Counted from the stretch's first letter, positions 1 to 7,825 are shown. The stretch: 57,667 bases of DNA from CAZYSK01 sp964649415 (GCA_964649415.1 CAZYSK010000033.1:1-57667), one strand, 5' to 3'. The notes: generated from the sequence alone by a model not told the origin. Numbers and translations are program-made.

Positions 1-922
1 CGTGGATCTGCCAGGCGTAGGTGCCCAGGTCGCGCGCGCCCAGCGAGCGCGCCAGGCGCATCAGCGTGCACCCGGCGGGCAGGTTCAAGCGGATGCCGGG
101 CTTCTCGCGCTTCAGCGCCAGCGTCTTCAGATGGCGCAGGGCTGCCAGCGCGGCGTCGAAGCCCAGGCGCGAGACCTCGTTCACCACCAGTTCCTCCCCG
201 AAGTGGTGCTCCGGGACGCCCAGGTAGCCGGCGGTCTCCCCGTCCGCGCGCTGGATCAGCCAGATTTCGCGCGCCATCTCTGTCTCCTGGGTGTGGATCA
301 GGAGGTATCGCCACACCTGCTCGTCCCGGACGGCGCAGATGGTGAGATCCTGGGCCGCTTCGTCGTGAAGCCGCATCAACGTGGGCACGTCGTCGGGCGT
401 TGCCAGTTGGAACGTGATGCCCGCGTCCGGCGCGGCGGGGACGTCGCGCAGCTCGAGCTGCACGCCGCCCTCCAGCGGCAGCGCGTACTCGTAGCCGAAC
501 TGGCGGTAGTAGTAGGGTATGCCCTGGATGTGCGACAGCAGGCAACCGCGCTCCTCCAGCCGGCGCTTGAACAGGGCCACCTGGGCGCGGATCAGGCCGC
601 GGTGCCGGTAGCCCTCCCGCGTGCCGACGATGCCCATCTCGCCGGCGGCGATGTCCACATCTCCGTAGCGCCACGTCCAGGGGATCAGGCACAAGGACGA
701 TACGACCTCACCGCTCTGGCTATCCTCGACGAAGATCAGATCCTCGACGTGCTTGCTGGGGTGGTGGGTAAACAGGTTGCGTGTCATCTCGGTGACACCC
801 TGCCCGTGGATCGAGCCATTGAACTCCGCCACCCGCTCGATGTCCTGCGTGTTGCCGGCGCTGCGCAGCACCAGCCCGTCTCCCAGATCGCTTCTGTCGT
901 GTGTATGTACGGAATCCGCCAT
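1..922 (-). CDS. GNAT-family N-acetyltransferase (Eis-like), 3' end missing
   Basis: The gene is read on the minus strand from ATG at 922 (GAGGT lies just upstream) and stays open to the left edge, giving 307 residues without a stop. It begins MADSVHTHDRSDLG. The segment VGTREGYRHRGLIRAQV (about residues 97-113) matches the acetyl-CoA binding motif A of GNAT enzymes. It is followed by the YYYRQFGYEYA stretch seen in Eis-type proteins, which carry two GNAT-like folds and a C-terminal SCP2-like domain. The substrate cannot be told from the sequence; relatives acetylate amines or aminoglycosides. The long open frame on the opposite strand is a GC-driven shadow. Confidence 0.85.
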   Translation of the reverse strand, partial: MADSVHTHDRSDLGDGLVLRSAGNTQDIERVAEFNGSIHGQGVTEMTRNLFTHHPSKHVEDLIFVEDSQSGEVVSSLCLIPWTWRYGDVDIAAGEMGIVGTREGYRHRGLIRAQVALFKRRLEERGCLLSHIQGIPYYYRQFGYEYALPLEGGVQLELRDVPAAPDAGITFQLATPDDVPTLMRLHDEAAQDLTICAVRDEQVWRYLLIHTQETEMAREIWLIQRADGETAGYLGVPEHHFGEELVVNEVSRLGFDAALAALRHLKTLALKREKPGIRLNLPAGCTLMRLARSLGARDLGTYAWQIH

Positions 923-941
923 CGCCTACCTCACATCAACC

Positions 942-966
942 GGGCAGGTACAAGACCTGCCCCTAC
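942..966. repeat. Intergenic palindrome, GGGCAGGT/ACCTGCCC arms
   Basis: Perfect 8-bp inverted arms (942-949 and 955-962) around a 5-bp centre, followed by CTACA. It sits directly before the 46-bp tandem array and has the same layout, a short palindrome ending in CCTAC, as several other intergenic elements in the window. Confidence 0.6.
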
Positions 967-976
967 AATTTGCTCC

Positions 977-1250
977 TGTCGCACGCGATTGGGAAATCGC
1001 GCCTACGGAGCGTTCTGTCTCCTGTCGCACGCGATTGGGAAATCGCGCCTACGAGGCATTCTGCCTCCTGCCGCACGCGATTGGGGAATCGCGCCTACGG
1101 AGCGTTCTGTCTCCTGTCGCACGCGATTGGGGAATCGCGCCTACGGAGCGTTCTGTCTCCTGTCGCACGCGATTCGGGAAATCGTGCCTACGGAGCGTTC
1201 TGCATCCTGTCGCACGCGATTGGGAAATCGCGTCTACGAAGCATCTTGCT
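977..1250. repeat. 46-bp tandem repeat array, six copies, each with a hairpin
   Basis: The word GCACGCGATT recurs at 981, 1027, 1073, 1119, 1165 and 1212, which gives five 46-bp steps with one extra base in the fifth. Each unit has a palindrome of the form GCGATT-N4-AATCGC and then CCTACGGAGCGTTCTG. Copies differ at a few positions. The array fills the gap between the acetyltransferase start and the lipoprotein stop, and no gene is visible in it. On the minus strand it lies downstream of the lipoprotein and upstream of the acetyltransferase. Confidence 0.9.
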
Positions 1251-1261
1251 TCCTCCTCCTG

Positions 1262-2266
1262 TTACTGCTGTGTGGCCTGGGCGTAGAGCTGATAGCGGAC
1301 GTAGGGCTCATATTCGATGCGCACGTCAAACGGCGCGCTGGCTCCGGGGGCGATCTCCCCCAGGATGGCGCTGCCGCCCGCGCTCACGATGCGCCCGCCG
1401 GCGTCGATCAGCGCGCCCGCGATCCGGGCGTCCTTGACCGGAAACGGATTGTCGTTGCGCGCGGTGCCTGTGATGCGCACGTTGCCCACTCCATCGTTGG
1501 CCACGACGATGCCGCCCAGCGCGACAGGCGCTGGCTGGCGGTTCACGACAGGCCGTCCCAGCGGGTGCAGATGGTATTCCACGTAGGGCTTTGGCGAGAC
1601 GCTCATGCTGAAGGGGCATTGCGCGCCGGGCTCGAGGAACGCGCACGGGCAGTACACGTCGAACGGGCCATAGCCCCATCCTTCGCTATCGACGAAAGAG
1701 GCGTGGACACCGACGCTTTCGTAGGTTTCAGATCCGTCGTTGCGTACCGCTCCCGCCATCTTGTAGCTGCCATCCGCCCGGATGTGGATGGTGTCGATGA
1801 GGATGGTGAACGGTGGGCCGGGATCCGTGTCCGGGATGCGCGTCAGTCCCGGCAACTGCACCGCGGGCGCGTGCGACGGGGTAGCCTGGACCGGCGGGCT
1901 GCTAGGTTTCTCCTCAGCCAGGATCTCTGTTGGTGCGCCGGTTGCCGGAGTGGCCTCTGCGACAGTCGGAACGACCGTCGGTGCGGGCGTGTGTGTGGCA
2001 GTCGCCGCAGGGAGCGGGGTGTGGGTGGGTTGGGGGGTGGCGGTGGGTGCGGGCGTGTAGGTGGGGTAGGGGGTGTGCGTCGGATATGGGGTATACGTGG
2101 CGAGTGGCTGCTCGTCGCCTGATTGTTCGACGGCCTGCGACGTCGCCTCAACGTCGGGTGCAGTCTCCATGGGCGTGCCGCCCATCTCGCGTGCGCAAGC
2201 TGCCACCACGACGGTGACCAAGAGCGCCACGGTGACGTATCGTCTTGACTTCAACGGATCTCGCAT
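1262..2266 (-). CDS. Lipoprotein with Thr/Pro linker and FxLYD-like domains
   Basis: A 334-residue exported protein. The N-terminus has basic residues, a hydrophobic stretch and the lipobox VVAAC (Cys about residue 25), so it should be lipid-anchored on the outer face of the membrane. Residues about 55-110 are a low-complexity linker built on TPYPT and TPxPT units. The remainder looks like two beta-sandwich repeats. The signatures GAVRNDGSETYESVGVHASF and GTARNDNPFPVKDARIAGAL resemble FxLYD domains, which are found in bacterial surface proteins. No catalytic motif is visible, so an adhesion, binding or scaffolding role is inferred. Family assignment is by pattern only. Confidence 0.8.
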   Translation of the reverse strand: MRDPLKSRRYVTVALLVTVVVAACAREMGGTPMETAPDVEATSQAVEQSGDEQPLATYTPYPTHTPYPTYTPAPTATPQPTHTPLPAATATHTPAPTVVPTVAEATPATGAPTEILAEEKPSSPPVQATPSHAPAVQLPGLTRIPDTDPGPPFTILIDTIHIRADGSYKMAGAVRNDGSETYESVGVHASFVDSEGWGYGPFDVYCPCAFLEPGAQCPFSMSVSPKPYVEYHLHPLGRPVVNRQPAPVALGGIVVANDGVGNVRITGTARNDNPFPVKDARIAGALIDAGGRIVSAGGSAILGEIAPGASAPFDVRIEYEPYVRYQLYAQATQQ

Positions 2267-2306
2267 TCGGGCCTCCTCAAGGAATCTATCATGTGGTGCG
2301 TCCGCT

Positions 2307-2312
2307 ATTATA
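2307..2312 (-). promoter_or_regulatory. -10 element (TATAAT) upstream of the lipoprotein
   Basis: The minus strand reads a perfect TATAAT about 41 bases upstream of the lipoprotein ATG. The -35 region is poor (TTCATA at 17-bp spacing), so only the -10 is supported. Confidence 0.35.
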
Positions 2313-2391
2313 CCGCAATCAGGGCAGTTTATGAACTCTGGGCCGTTTCGCCCACATGAGTCCCACCGTGTTTACGATGTTTTACCCAACG

Positions 2392-2429
2392 TTAACCACG
2401 TGTTAAAGCCAGGATAGTCCTGGCTTAAC
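2392..2429. promoter_or_regulatory. Stacked inverted repeats (TTAAC/GTTAA/TTAAC)
   Basis: GTTAA at 2402-2406 can pair with TTAAC at 2392-2396 (5-bp loop). It can also pair, as part of the longer arm GTTAAAGCCAGGA, with TCCTGGCTTAAC at 2418-2429 (3-bp loop, one extra A). No T-run follows on either strand, so this is not a standard terminator. It lies between the lipoprotein promoter and the truncated phosphoesterase gene and could be an operator or an attenuator-like structure. Confidence 0.4.
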
Positions 2430-2529
2430 ATACTGGCCTTATACTTCTCTTGTTGGGTAACGCCTGCGTTGGCCTGCGTGTAGCCGGCCTGGGCGCAGGC
2501 AGTCAAGTCGAAGGAGACAACACGGATAC

Positions 2530-2913
2530 ATGACTGCGCTAACGAGGGGAATCACCACAGGGACGCTGTTGCAGCAATGCCCGAGGTCTGTACAGCTTGA
2601 CTTCCACGCGCTCGCGGCCAAGAGACTGACCGAGGTGTTCAAGGCGGCGGAAGAGGTGCCCTTTGACGACACCTCGCGGTTTGTGTTTTTTAGCGACTGT
2701 CACCGGGGGGACAACAGCCGGGCGGACGCCTTCGCCATAAATGAGAACCTCTTCCTGCGCGCGCTGGGTTACTATCACCGCCACGGGTTCACGTATATCG
2801 AGGTTGGAGACGGCGACGAACTGTGGAAGAACCGGCGCTTCTGCGATGTCCGGGAAGCCCATGGGCGGGCCTTCGATCTGTTTCAGGTGCTTTGTCACCG
2901 ACTGTGGTGCTGA
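2530..2913 (+). pseudogene. Truncated metallophosphoesterase, paralog of the gene at 16720-17631
   Basis: The 127-residue frame aligns with the first ~120 residues of the intact phosphoesterase on the minus strand at 16720-17631. Shared blocks include FSDCHRG, GFTYIEVGDGD and LWKNRRF. Similarity ends just after AFDLF (near 2885), and the frame stops soon after at VLCHRLWC. The metal-binding motifs GNHD and GHTH of the intact copy are absent, so this fragment cannot be an active phosphoesterase. Immediately downstream is a remnant of an unrelated gene, which makes a deletion or recombination event the likely cause. The fragment is still well preserved, so the event may be recent. Confidence 0.75.
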
Positions 2914-2914
2914 G

Positions 2915-3094
2915 ATGGCCTCGGGTTGGATGGCCGGGCCGAGCGCCTACGAGGATGGTGCCGGTTTTTCCAGCCTGGCGGATTGGAAGAACACGTTAGT
3001 GTTCCTGGCTGGCGACGCCTCAAGCTACGTGACGGGCGCCCATCTGGTTGCGGATCAGGGATGGGTGCGGATGGGTGTGGTCAACTCCGTCTGA
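2915..3094 (+). pseudogene. C-terminal remnant resembling a short-chain dehydrogenase
   Basis: In the frame ending with TGA at 3092-3094 the protein reads LADWKNTLVFLAGDASSYVT followed by GAHLVADQGW. This matches the C-terminal pattern of classical SDR enzymes (VxFLASDxASYVTGxxLxVDGG). The Rossmann nucleotide-binding part and the YxxxK catalytic motif are not present upstream; that DNA encodes the truncated phosphoesterase in another frame. It is best explained as the tail end of a deleted dehydrogenase. Its left limit is approximate. Confidence 0.5.
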
Positions 3095-3101
3095 TCTTCG
3101 C

Positions 3102-5297
3102 TCACCGGGCCTTGAGCCGCCATACCGCGCTCTGGAAGTCGCCTCCACGCGGGGCCAGTTGCAGCCCTGCGTACATGAGCACGTCGCCGCCATACGTCTG
3201 CTCGCTGCCAACTACCTCGTAGTCCAGTTCTGGGTCGAGCCCTTTCAGTTTCAGCAGACTGAAGGGCGCGTTGGGCTGTGCCAGTACCTTGAACCAGAAT
3301 ACCACGGCCTCGCGGCGATCCTGCGCCACAAACATCCACGCGGCTTCGTTGCCCTCGAAGGGGCTCTTGAGGCGGTACATGTCGCCTTGTTGCACCAGGG
3401 GCCGGAGTTCCTTATAGAGGCGCACCTGGGCGCGGACGAGCTTCTTGTCACGCTCGCTCAGGCGCGACAGATCCATCTCGTAGCCGAAGTTCCCGGACAT
3501 AGCCGCGTGACCGCGCATCGTCAAGGGCGTGATTCGGCCCACCTGGTGGTTGGGGACCGCGCTGACGTGTGCCCCGATCGCGCTGGCGGGATAGACGATG
3601 CTGGTGCCGTATTGGATCTTCAGCCGGCAAACGGCGTCGGTGTTGTCACTCGTCCAAGTCTGGGGCATGTAGTACAGGATCCCGGGGTCAAAGCGCCCGC
3701 CACCGCCGGAACAGCTCTCGAAGAGCACGTGGGGGAACCGGCGGGTGACTTCCTCCATGACCCGGTACACGCCCAGGATGTGGCGGTGCGCGAGTTCGCG
3801 CTGGCGCTCGGCGGGGAGCGTCGCAGAGCCGGCTTCGGTCATGTGGCGGTTCATGTCCCACTTGACGTAGGTAATCGGCGCGCTTTCCAGGACGCGGGAG
3901 ATCATATCGACGACGGCGGCGCACACATCTTCCCGCGAGAAGTCCAGGATCAACTGATTCCGGCTCTCGGTGCGACGGCGATCGGGCACGTGGATACACC
4001 AATCTGGGTGGGCGCGGTAGAGGTCGCTGTCGGGTGAGACCATCTCCGGCTCGAACCAGAGCCCGAACTGCATCCCTATGGCGTCGAGTTTCTCTCCTAT
4101 TCCCGCGAGTCCGTCGGGAAGCTTGTCGCGGTTCACCACCCAATCGCCCAGCGACGACGTGTCGTCATTTCGCTTGCCGAACCACCCGTCGTCGAGTACG
4201 AACAGCTCGATGCCCATCTCCTTGGCCGTCTGAGCGATCTGCTCCAGCGCTTCGGCGTTGAAGTAGAAGAACGTGGCTTCCCAGTTGTTGATGAGTATGG
4301 GGCGCACGCGGTCCCGGAACTGGCCTCGGCACAGCCGCGTGCGATACAGCCTGTGATACGTGCGCGACATACCCCCGATCCCCTGAGAGGAGTGGACCAT
4401 GACCACCTCCGGGGTTTGGAAGCTCTCCCCTGGCTCTAGTCGCCACGCGAAGTCGAAGGGGTTGATCCCCATGGAGACGCGCGCCGTCCTGAACTGGTCC
4501 ACCTCTGCCTGGGCCAGGAAGTTAGCGCTGTAGACCAGGTTGAAGCCGTAGACGTTGCCGTGATCCTCCGTCGCGTCCTGTTCCAGCAGGGCGACGAACG
4601 GGTTCTGCTGGTGGCTGCTGGCCCCGCGCCGGCTTTCGATGGACTGGCAGCCCGGTGCTAGCGCTCGTCTTTCGACGTAGCGCTCGCGGGCCCAGGCCCC
4701 CGACAGATGCAGCATGTCGAAGCTCGCGTGCGGGAAATCGACGCTGGCGCTGAGGGCGCGATGAAGGACGAGCGGGTCTGAGGAGTCGTTGACGAAGCGC
4801 ACAGATCGGGTGATGGCGTCGAAATCGCGGTAGACGCTGTAGATCAGTTGGACCGTGAGGTCCAGAAGCGGGTCAACCATGTCTATCGTGACTGTCTCTG
4901 CCTCCGCGTCGTCCTCCACGTAGGTGGACGGCAGGCCGTCCAGGGCCGGCTTGCCCGGCATCAGCGTGTGCGAGCGATAGGTCAACTCGGCGGCTGTCAC
5001 CCCGTTGGGCTGCTGCACGTGGAAGGCCGGGGTTCGAAGGTCCGACGTGCCGAAAGAGGGGTATTCCTGTGGCGTGGTGTCCAACGAGAAAGGCTTCCCA
5101 TCGCTGGACACCGGTCCCGGCGAAAAGGCACGTAGCAGGGTGCTGGCTTCGGCCAAATGAGACACATCCGCCGGGCGGATCCTCCTGCCCCAGTACAGGT
5201 GGACGAGATAGCCGCTCGGGGTCACCTGGAACACGTAGCTGCTGTCCGCCGCCTGTAGATGGAACGTCCGTGTGCCTTCTTCGTAGATGATCGCCAT
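3102..5297 (-). CDS. Alpha-galactosidase, glycoside hydrolase family 36
   Basis: A 731-residue enzyme of normal GH36 length that removes terminal alpha-galactose from oligosaccharides such as raffinose and melibiose. An N-terminal beta-supersandwich domain (to about 300) is followed by a (beta/alpha)8 barrel and a C-terminal beta domain. The barrel has the two GH36 signatures: KWDMNR with the nucleophile Asp at about 481, and WTSDNTD with the acid/base Asp at about 551. ESCSGGGGRFD and FGLWFEPEMV are also typical. There is no signal peptide, so it acts in the cytoplasm on imported sugar. AGGAGG precedes the ATG at 5297. No sugar transporter adjoins it. It converges with the SDR remnant, with only 7 bases between the stops. 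Confidence 0.95.
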   Translation of the reverse strand: MAIIYEEGTRTFHLQAADSSYVFQVTPSGYLVHLYWGRRIRPADVSHLAEASTLLRAFSPGPVSSDGKPFSLDTTPQEYPSFGTSDLRTPAFHVQQPNGVTAAELTYRSHTLMPGKPALDGLPSTYVEDDAEAETVTIDMVDPLLDLTVQLIYSVYRDFDAITRSVRFVNDSSDPLVLHRALSASVDFPHASFDMLHLSGAWARERYVERRALAPGCQSIESRRGASSHQQNPFVALLEQDATEDHGNVYGFNLVYSANFLAQAEVDQFRTARVSMGINPFDFAWRLEPGESFQTPEVVMVHSSQGIGGMSRTYHRLYRTRLCRGQFRDRVRPILINNWEATFFYFNAEALEQIAQTAKEMGIELFVLDDGWFGKRNDDTSSLGDWVVNRDKLPDGLAGIGEKLDAIGMQFGLWFEPEMVSPDSDLYRAHPDWCIHVPDRRRTESRNQLILDFSREDVCAAVVDMISRVLESAPITYVKWDMNRHMTEAGSATLPAERQRELAHRHILGVYRVMEEVTRRFPHVLFESCSGGGGRFDPGILYYMPQTWTSDNTDAVCRLKIQYGTSIVYPASAIGAHVSAVPNHQVGRITPLTMRGHAAMSGNFGYEMDLSRLSERDKKLVRAQVRLYKELRPLVQQGDMYRLKSPFEGNEAAWMFVAQDRREAVVFWFKVLAQPNAPFSLLKLKGLDPELDYEVVGSEQTYGGDVLMYAGLQLAPRGGDFQSAVWRLKAR

Positions 5298-5435
5298 AAT
5301 TCCATCTCCTCCTTGCTTTTTCGTGCCGCACGCCGATCCAGAATCTGCCTGGTGAGGCTTGCCCAGAGTCTACCACCATGCGCCGCGGAGGGCAAGCGGT
5401 CTACTCCCTTTGCCTGGCCCCATTCCTATTGGAGA

Positions 5436-5538
5436 GGGGCGCGGTAACCGCGCCCCAACACACGATCGGTGGTTTGCCTGCTGCTTTCTGCTTCTTGGGT
5501 CCTGCCTCGTGGGGAAGGGCGCGGTCACCGCGTCCCTA
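5436..5538. repeat. Two copies of a ~81-bp intergenic repeat with GC-rich palindromes
   Basis: GGGGCGCGGT/ACCGCGCCCC (5436-5456, perfect 10-bp arms) and GGGCGCGGT/ACCGCGTCCC (5517-5536) begin two imperfect copies of a unit. The flanking sequence, ACAC..TCGGTGG..TGCCT.CTGCT, is also duplicated. They lie between the alpha-galactosidase start and the stop of the BtrH-like gene and contain no credible gene. Confidence 0.7.
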
Positions 5539-5583
5539 TACACAGTCGGTGGCCTGCCTCCTGCTGCTTGCCTCTTTCCGCTC

Positions 5584-6621
5584 CTACTTCCGCAGCCGTC
5601 CCCACGCGGCTTCCTCAAGGTCCGCCAGGTGGTTGAGTGGGGCTGCACACTCGTTCACGAGGGATGCCGGCTCGGGTGCTTCGGAGGACTGGCGGAAGCA
5701 CTCGCTCAGCTTTTCCCATTCGTCGCCGATGCGTTTGAATTCGCCCGCGCTTTCCTCCAAGTGGGAGTCGCCCGTGATCTCAGCCGCCTCGCGCAGGAAG
5801 CGGCTGAACATGTAGCGGAACATGCCCCCGCCCGTGCCGCCCTCCGGGCTGATGAAGATGTGGGCGTTGAACAGCGCGAAGCGTAGCCCGTCGGCGTCCA
5901 GCTTGTCGGGCCACTGGGGCACCATCTGTGCTGCCTTGCGGATGCCCTTGACGCCCACGTTACGGATGGGTGGTTCCAACATAGGGCTTACCTGCTCGGC
6001 GATGGCCTGGCGAACCTCCTCGGCGCTCGGCTGCCGCTTCTGGCTGAAGTCGAAGGTGTACCACAGGTGCTTGGGTGGAAAAGGCCTGTAGGTGGAGCCG
6101 CGTGCTTTCTCCAGGTCTTCCATCGAAACTGGATGCAGGTCCCGGTCACGGTCGGCGACCAGCACCGTGTCAGTGTCCGGGTCGTGGCCGCAGATCACCA
6201 CCGCATGCCCGCCGAAGTGATACTCCTCCCCACCGAAGTCGAAATAGGGCAGGAACCCCATGTCGCACTGGATCATCACGGGCTGGCCCGCTTCGAGGGT
6301 CTCTACTAGGGTCTTTCTGGCCTTGCGGGCGCTGGTCGTGGTGTGCAACTGGATCGCCACGCCGGTGCGCCGCCCGGTCACTTCCTCCATGGGCGGCTTG
6401 AATCCACCCCGGCCGCCCATGAAAGGGGGCTGCCCCTTGAAGTGCCAATAGCTGAACCCGACCCCCGCGCCGATCCCCAGCAGCATGTCCTCGCTGACAG
6501 GGTGGTCGTTGTAGACGTAGACGTGGCGCATCGAACCGGTGACGCAGTGGTGGGTTTCTAACGATTTGAATCCTTCCAGAGGTTTCAGTGCCATCTTGGA
6601 ATCCGTCTTCGTGCTCGTCAT
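5584..6621 (-). CDS. BtrH-like protein (BtrH_N plus DUF4872-type C-terminus)
   Basis: A 345-residue protein whose N-terminal half has the BtrH_N pattern: HHCVTGSMRHV with a candidate nucleophile Cys26, SEDMLLGIGAGVGFSYW, then GGHAVVICGHD with His139 and an Asp near 157. This is a papain/C39-like triad layout. BtrH transfers an acyl group in butirosin synthesis, and relatives occur near peptide and natural-product genes. The C-terminal half is helical (MFRYMFSRFLREAAE, DLEEAAWGRL). The start is the ATG at 6621, preceded by AGGAGG and overlapping the stop of the PadR gene as ATGA, so the two are translationally coupled. No biosynthetic genes adjoin it, and the substrate is unknown. Confidence 0.75.
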   Translation of the reverse strand: MTSTKTDSKMALKPLEGFKSLETHHCVTGSMRHVYVYNDHPVSEDMLLGIGAGVGFSYWHFKGQPPFMGGRGGFKPPMEEVTGRRTGVAIQLHTTTSARKARKTLVETLEAGQPVMIQCDMGFLPYFDFGGEEYHFGGHAVVICGHDPDTDTVLVADRDRDLHPVSMEDLEKARGSTYRPFPPKHLWYTFDFSQKRQPSAEEVRQAIAEQVSPMLEPPIRNVGVKGIRKAAQMVPQWPDKLDADGLRFALFNAHIFISPEGGTGGGMFRYMFSRFLREAAEITGDSHLEESAGEFKRIGDEWEKLSECFRQSSEAPEPASLVNECAAPLNHLADLEEAAWGRLRK

Positions 6622-7154
6622 GTCCGATCCTCCTGTTGTTTGAGTCGTCTGATAAACTGCTCGACCCAGGCTTGCTCGGCGCGCATCATCGTCACGCTGT
6701 GGTCGAACTGCGCGTCCACGAAGTAGGGCAATGGCTTCTGGCTCTCCCAACGCGCCTGGACCTGTTCTAGCCGCGCCCCTAGGGCGCCGTGGTACGCTCT
6801 CAACGCTTCCAGTGCTTCGTCCAGCGGGATGCCGGGCAGGTTGCTCAGCCCCAACTGCAGGGGCGGGTAGGAGCGGCGCGGTACAGAGAGGGCGTCCAGC
6901 AGGCCCGCCCGCAGCGCCTCCCTCCCGGCCGGGGTGGGGCGGTAGACCTTCCGTGCCGGGCCGCGCTCGGCCTCCTCCAGGTGCCCCTCGACCAACTCCT
7001 CCCGCTCCAGCTTTTTGAGCAGGTAATAGATGGAGGAGAAGCCGATCTCTGTCCAATCGCGCATGCCACGTTCCTCGATCACGTGCTCGATCTCGTATCC
7101 GTGGCGGGGCTGTTCCGCCACCAGGCTTAGGATGGCCAATTCGGCGTTTGTCAC
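6618..7154 (-). CDS. PadR-family transcriptional regulator
   Basis: A winged-helix repressor. NAELAILSLVAEQPRHGYEI is the first helix region of PadR, followed by GFSSIYYLLKKLEREELVEG (recognition helix and wing) and a C-terminal dimerisation helix. GTG at 7154 is the likeliest start: it puts the family N-terminus at the right place and leaves the palindromes at 7170-7203 outside the gene. An ATG at 7223 would add residues that look like translated promoter DNA. The stop overlaps the ATG of the BtrH-like gene, so this regulator and that enzyme-like protein are one operon, probably autoregulated. The inducer is unknown. Confidence 0.85.
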   Translation of the reverse strand: MTNAELAILSLVAEQPRHGYEIEHVIEERGMRDWTEIGFSSIYYLLKKLEREELVEGHLEEAERGPARKVYRPTPAGREALRAGLLDALSVPRRSYPPLQLGLSNLPGIPLDEALEALRAYHGALGARLEQVQARWESQKPLPYFVDAQFDHSVTMMRAEQAWVEQFIRRLKQQEDRT

Positions 7155-7169
7155 TGTATCTGCCTTTAC

Positions 7170-7203
7170 TATAGTACTATAATAGTCTAGTGATAGTATA
7201 CTA
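7170..7203. promoter_or_regulatory. Paired palindromes, candidate PadR operator
   Basis: TATAGTACTATA (7170-7181) and TAGTATACTA (7194-7203) are both perfect palindromes. Their centres are 23 bp apart, about two helical turns, so two dimers could bind the same DNA face. They lie 16 to 49 bases upstream of the PadR GTG, in AT-rich DNA that would also hold its promoter. Binding by this PadR protein is an inference. Confidence 0.45.
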
Positions 7204-7263
7204 CACTTGGATGGGCCTGTCAAGGAACAGGCTGCGCCTCTCCCGGGAGAAAGGGGCAGTGAG

Positions 7264-7291
7264 TTGACATTCTCCCGATTTCAGTTATGAT
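7264..7291 (+). promoter_or_regulatory. Sigma-70 promoter for the marR-ABC exporter operon
   Basis: TTGACA (7264-7269), a 16-bp spacer and TATGAT (7286-7291). The expected transcription start is near 7298, about 66 bases before the TTG start of the MarR gene. Confidence 0.6.
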
Positions 7292-7332
7292 TCGGCTCGC
7301 TAAACATTAGCTGACTAAGTATTGGATGACGC

Positions 7333-7347
7333 GGATTGTACCAATCC
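7333..7347. promoter_or_regulatory. GGATTG-N3-CAATCC palindrome, candidate MarR operator
   Basis: Perfect 6-bp arms around TAC, in the leader between the promoter and the GGAGG of the MarR gene. This is a usual place for autoregulation by MarR proteins. A nearly identical palindrome precedes the glycosyltransferase gene at 24059-24075, which weakens a MarR-only reading. Confidence 0.35.
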
Positions 7348-7363
7348 GATGGAGGTATAGGAC

Positions 7364-7825
7364 TTGCATTGCCATCGACCTGTACAGGGCACGACCACTG
7401 CTATGCTGGCGCAGACCTGCAAATACCTCCGCGCTCGCGTACACACCTCGCTGGACGAGATCGGCCTCTACCGGGGACAGCAGTTCGTCTTGTGCGCCCT
7501 GTGGGAGCGGGAAGGCATCACGCACTCGGAACTAGCGAGCAAGCTCCACGTTCAGCCTGCCACTGTCACCAACGCGCTGAAACGGATGGAGCAGGCTGGG
7601 TTGGTGGTGCGGCGCCACGATGCGCGAGACCATCGCGTTTCGCGCGTCTACCTCACGGATGCCGGGCGGGATATCCGGGAGGCAGTGGAGCGGGTGTGGG
7701 GCGAGCTTGAAGCGCAGACCTTCGCCGGATTCAGTGCAGAAGAGCGTGCCAGGCTGTGTGATTTCCTGTGCCGGATTCGAGAGAACCTGGTAGGGGAGGC
7801 AGCCAGTAACAGGAGTCGAGAGTGA
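7364..7825 (+). CDS. MarR-family transcriptional regulator
   Basis: A 153-residue winged-helix protein. LYRGQQFVLCALWEREGITH and SELASKLHVQPATVTNALKR form the helix-turn-helix, and RRHDARDHRVSRVYLT is the wing with the typical DxRD motif. The start is TTG at 7364, supported by GGAGG at 7351-7355 with 8 bases between; no ATG is better placed. The last four bases overlap the GTG of the first ABC subunit (GTGA). By context it is likely a repressor of the exporter, released by a transported compound. The ligand cannot be read from the sequence. Confidence 0.9.
   Translation: MHCHRPVQGTTTAMLAQTCKYLRARVHTSLDEIGLYRGQQFVLCALWEREGITHSELASKLHVQPATVTNALKRMEQAGLVVRRHDARDHRVSRVYLTDAGRDIREAVERVWGELEAQTFAGFSAEERARLCDFLCRIRENLVGEAASNRSRE

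Noticed and set aside
977..1250. CRISPR array
   Set aside because: Units are contiguous 46-bp tandem copies with no unique spacers, and no cas gene is present.
2..2122. A 706-codon plus-strand open frame
   Set aside because: It is antisense to the acetyltransferase, the tandem repeat array and the lipoprotein. Its composition (Arg, Ala, Gly) and lack of any domain fit a GC-rich shadow frame.
3048..4037. A 329-codon plus-strand frame
   Set aside because: It lies fully opposite the alpha-galactosidase, whose catalytic motifs are intact.
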